15,702 bases of DNA from an uncultured Clostridia bacterium (GTDB lineage Bacteria; Bacillota; Clostridia; Christensenellales; Borkfalkiaceae). This document shows, in pieces, positions 7,041 through 12,876 of the stretch. The position numbers were made by a program, and so were the translations under genes. The first letter of the stretch is position 1. Each line of letters begins with the position of its first letter. The DNA lies in the NCBI GenBank assembly GCA_934247855.1, contig CAKQKA010000037.1:1-15702 (forward strand). Reading direction: 5' to 3'. The notes under the pieces were generated by a model, which worked only from the letters and a program-made list of their open reading frames with translations, did not search any database and had not been told where the DNA came from.

Positions 7041-7132
7041 AGAGCCACTATTTCGTTTTGCCGTCAGAATATCGTTTATCGTCGGACAAACTCCCGCACG
7101 GCGCACCAAACAAGAACAAAACGAACCCGCCG

Positions 7133-9811
7133 TTACCGCGCTACGGTAACTTCGATATCGGCGATAAGCAGTTCCCCTGTAAAAGCCCCGAATTTTACGA
7201 TGAAACCGGCAAAAACCTCTCTGTCCGATTCGCTGAGCACAAGTTCGAAATCATGCCACTCACCGTCGGCTTCAACGACTAATTCGTAGTTATGCCCGTA
7301 TGAAGGCTCCAGAATCTGCACGATATAGTTCGTTTTGTAAGCATCGTCTTTTCCCGTTATTTTTTCACCAAGCTCGACAGGCTCTGCCGTATCGGAAGTT
7401 TTATAGCGGAATGAGATCTTGGTTACGTCTTTATCGTAATTGTATTTACGGCTTACGGACGGACCGACAGTAATTGTACCTTCGGTTACAAATCTTGTTC
7501 CCGCATCTTTTCCGCTACCGGTAAAATAGTAAGCGATTTTGCCGTCTATATTGTACGTGCCGAGATAATCCATATTTTTGACAGTTTTGCTTTCGATACT
7601 AAGAAGCCCTTCGGGCTCGGAAACAACGCCGTTATAGTTTTTAGCTAACTCTGATTGCTCGACTTTGATATCGGCGATAAGCAACTGACCTTTAAGCCCG
7701 CCCATCTTTACTATAAAGCCGGCGAATTTTATCCTGTCGGCAGAAGTAAGAGTATATTCGAATTTTTGCCATTGTCCGTTAGTTACCGCATTGAACGCAT
7801 AATTGAGTTTATATCCGGGATCGAGAATCTGGAAAATCGTGGTCGATTTTTCGCTGTCGATTAATTCATCGGGCGCAATGGTTTTGTTCAGATTGATAAA
7901 CTTGTAATCAAACGAAAACTTTGTTACGGTCGGATTAACCTTGTAAACCCTCAATGCCGCCGAGCCGAACGTTTCTGTACCCTCGGTTACAAATCTTGCT
8001 TCGGCGCACTTAACCGCATCTTCGTTTGTGAAATAATACCCTACTTTACCGTCTACATCATAGATTCCGTTAAAAGTCATTCCGCTTACTTTTTTGTCTT
8101 CTATATGAAGAAGCCCGTCAGGTTCGGTTGTCGTTTCGCAACCGTCTACAAAGGAAACAACTTCTGCCTTAATATCGGCTATCAGCATTTCACCTTTCAG
8201 TCTTCCCAATTTTACGATGAAGCCGCTGAACAACGACTGACGAACATCGGGAACGTCAAACGTTGCGGTATGCCACTTTCCGTCGGCTATCATTTCAAGC
8301 TTTAAAGGATAATACGTGCCGTCACTGCAAATAATCTGCGAAAAATACGGCGCGTTTGCTTCGTCGTCGGTTATCAACGTTTTACTGATGTTTCTGATTT
8401 TATATTCAAACGAAAAAGATTTGATTTTTAACGGTGCAAATACATAACTGCCGCGCGCTTTCGTATCGGTGCCTTCGCTTACAAATCTTGTTTCGGCAAA
8501 GCCGTCCGATTTATCGGTATAAAAATAATATGCGGTTTTGCCATCGACGGCGTAAAGTCCGCCGTATGTCATTTTCTCGGTCTTTCCTTCTTCGATTCCG
8601 AGTATGCATTCGGGCTCGGTTGCGGTTGTGCAGCCCTCTGTCAAAGATATCGCGTCAACGTTGATATTCGCAACGAGCATTTCGCCTGTAAGTCCGCCCA
8701 TTTTTACGATGAATCCTGCAAATTTTTCAATCTGAGCGTCGGTCAGAGTATAACTGTAACTGCCCCATTCGCCGTTGAGAGCAGGATCGAACTCAAGAAT
8801 ATCGTAGGAACCGTCGGAACCCAGAATCTGCACGATATACGAAACGGAAATTACATCATCCACGGCGTTTGCGCAAGAATTGACGATTTTGTATTCAAAC
8901 GAGAAACTTCTTACACGTTGAGGAGCGAACACATAGCTGCCGTCAACCTTTTTGATTGTGTCGGTACCGAACGTTACAAATCTCGCTTCGGCATTTTTAG
9001 TTGCCGCTGCATTATAAAAATAATAAGCGACGACGTTTTCTACACTATACAAACCGCCGAAATTCATTTCTTTGACTTTACCGGTTTCAAGGTGCAGGTA
9101 ATTTTCCGGTTCGGTTGAAGCTTTGGTCGCATTGTCGATTAAAGAAAGCTTTTTAGTCACCAATGCTTCAGCCGTAGTCTTTTCATACGTCTCGCCGTTC
9201 TTAACGAACAGCTCGCCGCAATCCGTGCGGGTACATTCATAATGAGCGGCTATACCTTCTTTGTAATATGTTGCGGGAATTCCGACCACCGACCGATAAT
9301 CGTGTCCGAGCGCAGGAATTTCCGTATAAGTAGTATAATTGCAGCGCGAACAGGTAACGTATGCGTTCCTGCCGTTTTCGGTACAGGTTGCGTCTTGCCC
9401 TGCGTGCATAATTTCATCGTGCCCGAGCGCAGGAATTTCTTCCGTTACTTTGTTATTACAAGCAGAACATACTTTTTCACGCGAACCTATAGCGGTGCAA
9501 GTTGCCTTAACAGTCACATTCCAATTCCCGTATGCGTGATCGAGCTTTGCTATTTTCACCGTTTCCGTCGAGGTTTCCGTGGTCGCGTCAGCATCTTCGA
9601 ACAACTTACCGCATTCGCAAATATAATATGCTTTATTACCCTCCGCCGTACAACTTGCCGCAGTCGCATCGACAGCTGTAAGCACATGCACATGTTGTTC
9701 TTCCGACGAAGAATCATCTTCATCGTCCGAGATTCCGCAGGCAACGGCAGACATACTCAATGCGAGAGTCACCATTGCCGCAAACATTGAAATCAATGCT
9801 TTTCTCTTCAT
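7133..9811 (-). CDS. Large secreted lipoprotein with N-terminal Cys repeats and four C-terminal modules
   Basis: This 892-residue protein begins with a lipoprotein signal peptide (MKRKALISMF, then a hydrophobic run and lipobox AVAC, Cys25), so it should be anchored to the outer face of the membrane. An acidic Ser/Asp/Glu linker follows. Residues about 41-220 hold four repeats of the type CT-x-x-G-[x]-C-x-x-C ending in E-I-P-A-L-G-H-D, a motif common in clostridial surface proteins. Residues about 233-391, 398-554, 562-717 and 732-892 are four homologous modules of about 155-160 residues. Each has [ML]-[x]-Y-G-x-Y-x-V-[DE]-G-K-x-A-Y-Y-F, then ARFVTEGT, SFSFEYK, QIL, and FAGFIVKMGGLKGELLIADI. 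I read them as beta-sandwich modules, perhaps carbohydrate or ligand binding, but do not recognise the family. No catalytic motif is visible. The ATG has GGAG 9 nt upstream. Confidence 0.8.
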   Translation of the reverse strand: MKRKALISMFAAMVTLALSMSAVACGISDDEDDSSSEEQHVHVLTAVDATAASCTAEGNKAYYICECGKLFEDADATTETSTETVKIAKLDHAYGNWNVTVKATCTAIGSREKVCSACNNKVTEEIPALGHDEIMHAGQDATCTENGRNAYVTCSRCNYTTYTEIPALGHDYRSVVGIPATYYKEGIAAHYECTRTDCGELFVKNGETYEKTTAEALVTKKLSLIDNATKASTEPENYLHLETGKVKEMNFGGLYSVENVVAYYFYNAAATKNAEARFVTFGTDTIKKVDGSYVFAPQRVRSFSFEYKIVNSCANAVDDVISVSYIVQILGSDGSYDILEFDPALNGEWGSYSYTLTDAQIEKFAGFIVKMGGLTGEMLVANINVDAISLTEGCTTATEPECILGIEEGKTEKMTYGGLYAVDGKTAYYFYTDKSDGFAETRFVSEGTDTKARGSYVFAPLKIKSFSFEYKIRNISKTLITDDEANAPYFSQIICSDGTYYPLKLEMIADGKWHTATFDVPDVRQSLFSGFIVKLGRLKGEMLIADIKAEVVSFVDGCETTTEPDGLLHIEDKKVSGMTFNGIYDVDGKVGYYFTNEDAVKCAEARFVTEGTETFGSAALRVYKVNPTVTKFSFDYKFINLNKTIAPDELIDSEKSTTIFQILDPGYKLNYAFNAVTNGQWQKFEYTLTSADRIKFAGFIVKMGGLKGQLLIADIKVEQSELAKNYNGVVSEPEGLLSIESKTVKNMDYLGTYNIDGKIAYYFTGSGKDAGTRFVTEGTITVGPSVSRKYNYDKDVTKISFRYKTSDTAEPVELGEKITGKDDAYKTNYIVQILEPSYGHNYELVVEADGEWHDFELVLSESDREVFAGFIVKFGAFTGELLIADIEVTVAR

Positions 9812-9830
9812 CCCTTCCTACTCCATTTAT

Positions 9831-9861
9831 CGGCATTTTTGCCGTTTTTATCTTGCACGGC
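9831..9861 (-). promoter_or_regulatory. Leader with two mutually exclusive hairpins before the lipoprotein gene
   Basis: In the minus-strand transcript GCCGT-N11-ACGGC can form one hairpin and CGGCA-N4-TGCCG a second. They share the block at 9841-9845, so only one can form. The second ends 7 nt before the GGAG ribosome site. This is a possible attenuator or chance; it resembles no riboswitch I know. Confidence 0.25.
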
Positions 9862-9923
9862 ATGTCCGACAAGACCGGAATGTGAACCTATACACAAAAG
9901 ACTCTTGCTTAAAACCGTACTAA

Positions 9924-9951
9924 CGAACGTTCATTATATAATGTTTGTTCG
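9924..9951. promoter_or_regulatory. 28-bp imperfect dyad over the lipoprotein promoter -10
   Basis: CGAAC at one end and GTTCG at the other enclose a perfect 12-bp palindrome CATTATATAATG; 11 of 14 positions match between the arms. The palindrome contains the minus-strand -10 TATAAT, so a bound dimer would block the promoter. This is inferred to be an operator; the protein is unknown. Confidence 0.45.
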
Positions 9952-9961
9952 GCATGCACAA
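9933..9961 (-). promoter_or_regulatory. Promoter of the repeat lipoprotein gene
   Basis: Minus-strand TTGTGC (9956-9961), a 17-nt spacer and consensus TATAAT (9933-9938), 121 nt upstream of the ATG. The -35 is weak, which leaves room for activation. Confidence 0.65.
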
Positions 9962-10133
9962 GCCCAAATAAAAAAATAAATCTTTTTCTGTACAAGATTA
10001 CGTCCTTTTTTGTACCGTTTTCGACATTTTTCGACATATTCGGCTTTTAGGAATACTTTGACGATCACACAACCCCACAAACCTCGCAACCGATCACAAA
10101 AAAGCCTCGCCTTATAATAACGTAAGCAAACGG
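9962..10133. other. Intergenic region with tandem TGTCGAA motifs
   Basis: No gene is seen between the lipoprotein promoter and the terminator of the next gene. On the minus strand TGTCGAA occurs twice (10030-10036 and 10020-10026), exactly one helical turn apart; this heptamer equals the core of the Spo0A (0A) box. A second pair, CGATCACA at about 10060 and 10091, repeats in direct orientation. The rest is A/T rich. Confidence 0.4.
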
Positions 10134-10167
10134 AAAAAAAAGACCTACGGAAAAAACTCCGCAAGCC
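10134..10167 (-). terminator. Terminator of the cysteine-rich protein gene
   Basis: On the minus strand GGCTTGCGG, an 8-nt loop and CCGTAGGTC pair over 9 bp (three G-U), followed by eight T. It begins 43 nt after the stop codon at 10211. Confidence 0.75.
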
Positions 10168-10210
10168 TTGAGTTGTGATTAAATTTCAAAAAAATTATGA
10201 TTTATAATCG

Positions 10211-10849
10211 CTAATTATTCGGGAAGAGCGGCAGTTCGAAAAAGCCCGAACATACCTCGTTGGAGTATTCCTGACACGGCGGAATGGTAGCATAGCCGTA
10301 CGACGGAACAAGCAGTTCTACGTCCATTACCATTTTGAGAATGACGGTTACGCAACAGGACACGGTAAAGGTCGCGTCGGTAATATTGAACACACCCTCG
10401 GGCGCGACGATAGAAACTACCGATTCTACATAATAAGGTATGATCGACGGCTCGGGCACAAACAAAATTACGTCTCCCGTAAGCGTAGTATTGCTGAGAG
10501 CTTTTCCTTCAACGCCGTTTGCATCGGTATAGATAACTTCCATCGGCACGGTAAGCGTTACCTGTACGCGCGCAAAGTTCGGACGATCGGTCAACCTGTC
10601 GATTTGCACGTTTGTTACGGTTGCTTTCGTAGTAGTACTCTTAGCCGATAAAAAAGTTAACGGATATGTAGGATTCGCGGGATTAAAATCTGTTAAATTA
10701 AGGACTATTCCGTCTTCCTGCGTTTGTTTTATACAGGCGTCGAATACCTTTTTGGTTTGTATGCATACCTTTTCGCAAAGTCCGTTCAACGGATTGCCCG
10801 TCAGCTGACACGGACAGCGATCGGATTGATAGTTAGAAAAAAATGACAT
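10211..10849 (-). CDS. Conserved-looking cysteine-rich protein, function unknown
   Basis: The 212-residue protein has no signal peptide and no membrane segment. An N-terminal cysteine cluster (C12, C14, C25, C29, C39; LTGNPLNGLCEKVCIQTKK) is followed by a beta-rich middle (RPNFARVQVTLTVPMEVIYTD...VPEPSIIPYYVESVVSIVAP). Then come CC at 165-166 and a C-terminal YGYATIPPCQEYSNEVCSGF with two more Cys. I recall similar uncharacterised proteins from clostridia but cannot name a family. The Cys-rich, beta-rich and soluble character, and a CATATATTA box upstream that fits the sporulation sigma-K -10 CATANNNTA, make a spore-layer protein conceivable; that is inference only. The ATG has GGAGG 6 nt upstream. 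The gene is alone, with a terminator downstream. Confidence 0.75.
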   Translation of the reverse strand: MSFFSNYQSDRCPCQLTGNPLNGLCEKVCIQTKKVFDACIKQTQEDGIVLNLTDFNPANPTYPLTFLSAKSTTTKATVTNVQIDRLTDRPNFARVQVTLTVPMEVIYTDANGVEGKALSNTTLTGDVILFVPEPSIIPYYVESVVSIVAPEGVFNITDATFTVSCCVTVILKMVMDVELLVPSYGYATIPPCQEYSNEVCSGFFELPLFPNN

Positions 10850-10879
10850 TTTTTACCTCCGACATATTTGCCTTCACTC

Positions 10880-10908
10880 TAATATATGCAAGCAAACCGC
10901 CATTTTGT
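10880..10908 (-). promoter_or_regulatory. Possible sigma-K-like (or weak sigma-A) promoter
   Basis: Minus-strand CATATATTA (10880-10888) fits the sigma-K -10 pattern CATANNNTA, with an AC (10907-10908) 18 nt upstream, slightly longer than usual. A sigma-A reading is ATGACA, a 19-nt spacer and TATATT. Neither is decisive. Confidence 0.3.
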
Positions 10909-10973
10909 CATTATCTTTTAAAAAAAGCATACAAAAAGTAAGTCCTATGTGAAAAATCATTTAACAAAAACTC

Positions 10974-11184
10974 TAGGGGTTACAGGCGTTATCACTAATT
11001 ACCGAAAAGTGTTTTTATCACTTTTCGGCGTGCGTTTTTGCGGAAAAAAAATCGCCGCGCAGCGGTATGGTTTTTGCAAGGCAAACGACCGAAATCGTAC
11101 TTGCCGTACGTTGATGGGAGTTTAACACAGCAAAAACCGATTTATTCCCGCAAAAATATTTAGTGATGACGAATGGAACCCCTA
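10974..11184. mobile_element. MITE-like element with 25-bp terminal inverted repeats
   Basis: The ends are 25-bp inverted repeats matching at 21 positions: TAGGGGTT-a-CA-gg-CGT-t-ATCACTAA (10974-10998) and its counterpart at 11160-11184. A second inverted pair lies inside, TTTTTGCGG...AATCG (11035-11054) against CGATTTATTCCCGCAAAAA (11138-11156). A separate perfect hairpin CCGAAAAGTG/CACTTTTCGG (11002-11011, 11019-11028) sits only in the left arm. The centre is the fold-back unit at 11062-11139. At 211 bp it has no gene. The outermost TA at both ends would fit a TA target duplication as made by IS630/Tc1-type transposases, but no other duplication is clear. Confidence 0.6.
11062..11139. repeat. 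Fold-back unit copy 1 (inside the MITE-like element)
   Basis: GGTTTTTGC (11069-11077) pairs perfectly with GCAAAAACC (11130-11138). Immediately after the left stem is AAGGC; before the right stem is GATGGGAGTTTAACACA. An inner hairpin pairs GGCAA (11080-11084) with TTGCC (11101-11105). The flanking blocks match copies 2 and 3 at 11690-11937, while the stem sequence differs. Confidence 0.5.
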
Positions 11185-11262
11185 AAAAAAACACGACGAA
11201 AAACGCCGCGTTTACAAGAACAGCGATTAAGATTGACCGCCCGATTGAATGTATGTTTATAT

Positions 11263-11310
11263 TATAATCGCATAATATACGATTGTCAGGTCTATAATCG
11301 TATAATATGC
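11263..11310. promoter_or_regulatory. Two direct repeats upstream of the Xre gene, candidate operators
   Basis: TATAATCG-c-ATAATAT-a-C (11263-11280) and TATAATCG-t-ATAATAT-g-C (11293-11310) match at 16 of 18 positions and are 30 bp apart, close to three helical turns. They lie 32-79 nt upstream of the ATG, among several possible -10 hexamers. Autoregulation by the small repressor downstream is a natural inference. Confidence 0.5.
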
Positions 11311-11341
11311 TACTATTTTACAAAAATCAGGCGGTGACAAT

Positions 11342-11593
11342 ATGCGAAAAAAAACGATAACCGACACAAACGATAATTCTACGCTCGCAATTATTCAAAA
11401 AAGACTGCGCGAATGCATCGGCAATTCTACGCTCCCTCAAAAGGTAATCGCCGAGAAAATCGGCGTATCCGAGCAAACGGTTTCCAAGTATATGAAATGC
11501 AATATTTTTCCCGCGCTTGATACGCTCGCCAAGTTATGCGCCGTTCTTGACGTTTCGTCCGATTATATTCTGGGTTTAAACGACGAGTATTAA
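11342..11593 (+). CDS. Small Xre/cI-type helix-turn-helix repressor
   Basis: The 83-residue protein is essentially one HTH_3 domain. Helices 2 and 3 are QKVIAEKIGVSEQTVSKYMK (about residues 33-52), followed by the family's PALDTLAKLCAVLDVSSDYILGL (57-79). An N-terminal tail of about 14 residues is basic and polar. There is no effector or peptidase domain, so it is a minimal DNA-binding protein. The ATG has GGCGGTGA just upstream. It stands alone between two fold-back regions, and direct repeats upstream may be its own sites. No toxin or antitoxin partner is visible on either side. Whether it belongs to a mobile unit or is a lone regulator cannot be told from the sequence. Confidence 0.88.
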   Translation: MRKKTITDTNDNSTLAIIQKRLRECIGNSTLPQKVIAEKIGVSEQTVSKYMKCNIFPALDTLAKLCAVLDVSSDYILGLNDEY

Positions 11594-11618
11594 GGCACTT
11601 GTTTTAACTTTTGCTAAT

Positions 11619-11660
11619 ATGCGCCTGCGGTTACCGATCAAGTGAGGTTCGCTGGCGCAT
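11619..11660. repeat. Stem-loop after the Xre gene
   Basis: ATGCGCC (11619-11625) pairs with GGCGCAT (11654-11660), with further inner pairing GCG...ACC against GGT...CGC. It lies 26 nt after the stop codon but no U tract follows directly, so it is not a standard terminator. A T-rich stretch occurs only at 11681-11694. Confidence 0.4.
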
Positions 11661-11689
11661 CTTAGGATGACGCAATAACGCTTTTAATT

Positions 11690-11937
11690 TTTTTGCGGCT
11701 CAGATACAAGCATAGCAAGGCTCGCGAAGGGTAAAAATTTTTGCGGTATAGATACAAGCATTGCAAGGCTCGACGAGTTGGACGGGTACGATAGACCTTA
11801 TCGGTCATCGTAGTCGTACAACGATGGCAGTTAACGTAGCAATGCGCCGTAGATATGCCGCAAAAGGGTGAGATAGACCTAAAAAGGTCATTGAAGTCTT
11901 TTGCCCGAAGCAGTAACGCAGCTATGCGCCGTATATA
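11690..11937. repeat. Fold-back unit copy 3, interrupted by copy 2
   Basis: The left arm at 11690-11724 (GCGG-ctc-AGATACAAGCATAGC, then AAGGCTCG) pairs with the right arm at 11914-11937: GCATAGC with GCTATGC, and TAC with GTA. The right arm is preceded by GAAGCAGTAACGCA. Its hairpin core AGATAGACC-TAAAAA-GGTC survives at about 11871-11888. The arms are 31/35 and 21/24 identical to those of copy 2. The interruption is the insert at 11733-11863. Confidence 0.55.
11733..11863. mobile_element. Fold-back unit copy 2, inserted into copy 3
   Basis: This 131-bp segment is an imperfect palindrome. GCGGTAT pairs with ATGCCGC, TAC with GTA, GCATTGC with GCAATGC and GTACGA with TCGTAC, and the tip is GACC-TTATC-GGTC. 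It is flanked on both sides by AAGGGT (11727-11732 and 11864-11869), which reads as a 6-bp target duplication, and its ends are near-inverted (TTTTTGCGG / CCGCAA). The tip and right arm (GATGGCAGTTAACGTA) are shared with the host copy. No coding sequence. Confidence 0.5.
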
Positions 11938-11943
11938 AGCAGT

Positions 11944-11990
11944 AAAAAAGCCCGACTTCGGTTATTTCCGACCAAGTCAGGCTTGTTTTG
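11944..11990. terminator. Terminator of the rha operon, usable in both directions
   Basis: On the minus strand AAGCC-t-GACTT...CGG, loop, CCG-a-AGTC-g-GGCTT forms a long stem followed by TTTTT. On the plus strand the same stem is followed by TGTTTTGTTTT. It lies about 80 nt after the rhaD stop codon and also closes off the fold-back region. Confidence 0.85.
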
Positions 11991-12066
11991 TTTTATTTAA
12001 TTCATCGGCAGCAAAACTGTCTGCGATCAATACCGAAAATCAACCGAAGCCGATAAAAGGCTAAAA

Positions 12067-12876
12067 TCAGTCGATTATGCCCTTTCTCGGGGTGAGGTTA
12101 AACCGCTCGCAGAGCATTTTAAGTTGCTCGTCGGTGATGAGATTTACCGTGCAATCTTTAGCCATAATGAAGAGCTGAGCGGTCTTTTCTACGGTTTCGA
12201 TAAGACCGAAAGTTTCGTCCATATCCTTGCCGGTGCCGTAAATGCCGTGGTTCGTCCATACGACAAGACGATGTTCTTTCATTTTTTCGGCGGTAGCCTC
12301 GCCTATTTCGTTCGTGCCGCAAACCATCCACGGGAGAACGCCCACGCCGTCGGGGAATACGACGATCGCTTCGGTATTATACTGCCAGAGTGTGTGCGTG
12401 AAGAGGTTTTCGTCCACGGGGAGAACCGAGCTCATAACGATGGTGTAAGTCGGATGAGTGTGCATAACGATTCTGTGATCGGGATCCTGAGCAAGTCGGA
12501 CGGTGTGCGTCATAAGGTGCGCAGGCAGTTCGGAAGTGAACTTTCCTCCGTCCTTGTAACCCCAGAGCAGCTCGGCGGTCTTGCCGTCCTTAGCTATTCT
12601 GAACAAGCCGAGGTTTGTTTCGGGATCGGCGGCAACGTTTTTGAAATATTTGCCCGTGCCCGTAACGAGAAAATACTTGCCGACGAGTTTATTCGCATTG
12701 AACCCCGTGGGAATTTCGCGGATAACCTTGTTTACGTCGAGATATTCGGCAACCTGCTCTTCGGTAAGAAGATAGCTGATGTTTCCGCCGTTTCTTTCGT
12801 CCCAACCCTGACGATACATGTTTGCCGTTACGTCGCTCATTTCCTTAATAAAAGGTGCAGTCAGAATGTTTTTCAT
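12067..12876 (-). CDS. rhaD: L-rhamnulose-1-phosphate aldolase
   Basis: This 269-residue class II, zinc-dependent aldolase cleaves L-rhamnulose 1-phosphate to dihydroxyacetone phosphate and L-lactaldehyde in the cytosol. Visible features: N-G-G-N-I-S (about residues 29-34, phosphate binding), the catalytic Glu in TSELPAHL (E116), the zinc histidines in MHTHPT (H139, H141) and TNHGIYGTG (H210). These match E117, H141, H143 and H212 of the E. coli enzyme, and the length (269 against 274) is normal. It is the last gene of rhaB-rhaA-rhaD; its ATG overlaps the rhaA stop by 4 nt (ATGA), so translation is coupled. A strong terminator follows. Confidence 0.96.
   Translation of the reverse strand: MKNILTAPFIKEMSDVTANMYRQGWDERNGGNISYLLTEEQVAEYLDVNKVIREIPTGFNANKLVGKYFLVTGTGKYFKNVAADPETNLGLFRIAKDGKTAELLWGYKDGGKFTSELPAHLMTHTVRLAQDPDHRIVMHTHPTYTIVMSSVLPVDENLFTHTLWQYNTEAIVVFPDGVGVLPWMVCGTNEIGEATAEKMKEHRLVVWTNHGIYGTGKDMDETFGLIETVEKTAQLFIMAKDCTVNLITDEQLKMLCERFNLTPRKGIID

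Noticed and set aside
11690..11869. Group I intron core or a HEARO-type RNA
   Set aside because: The AGATAGACC block loosely recalls a group I S element, but the P3-P7 layout is not found and no homing endonuclease or IscB-like gene is adjacent.
11690..11937. Repeats here read as a CRISPR array
   Set aside because: There are only two copies of each arm, arranged as nested inverted arms that pair with each other, with no regular spacers and no cas gene.
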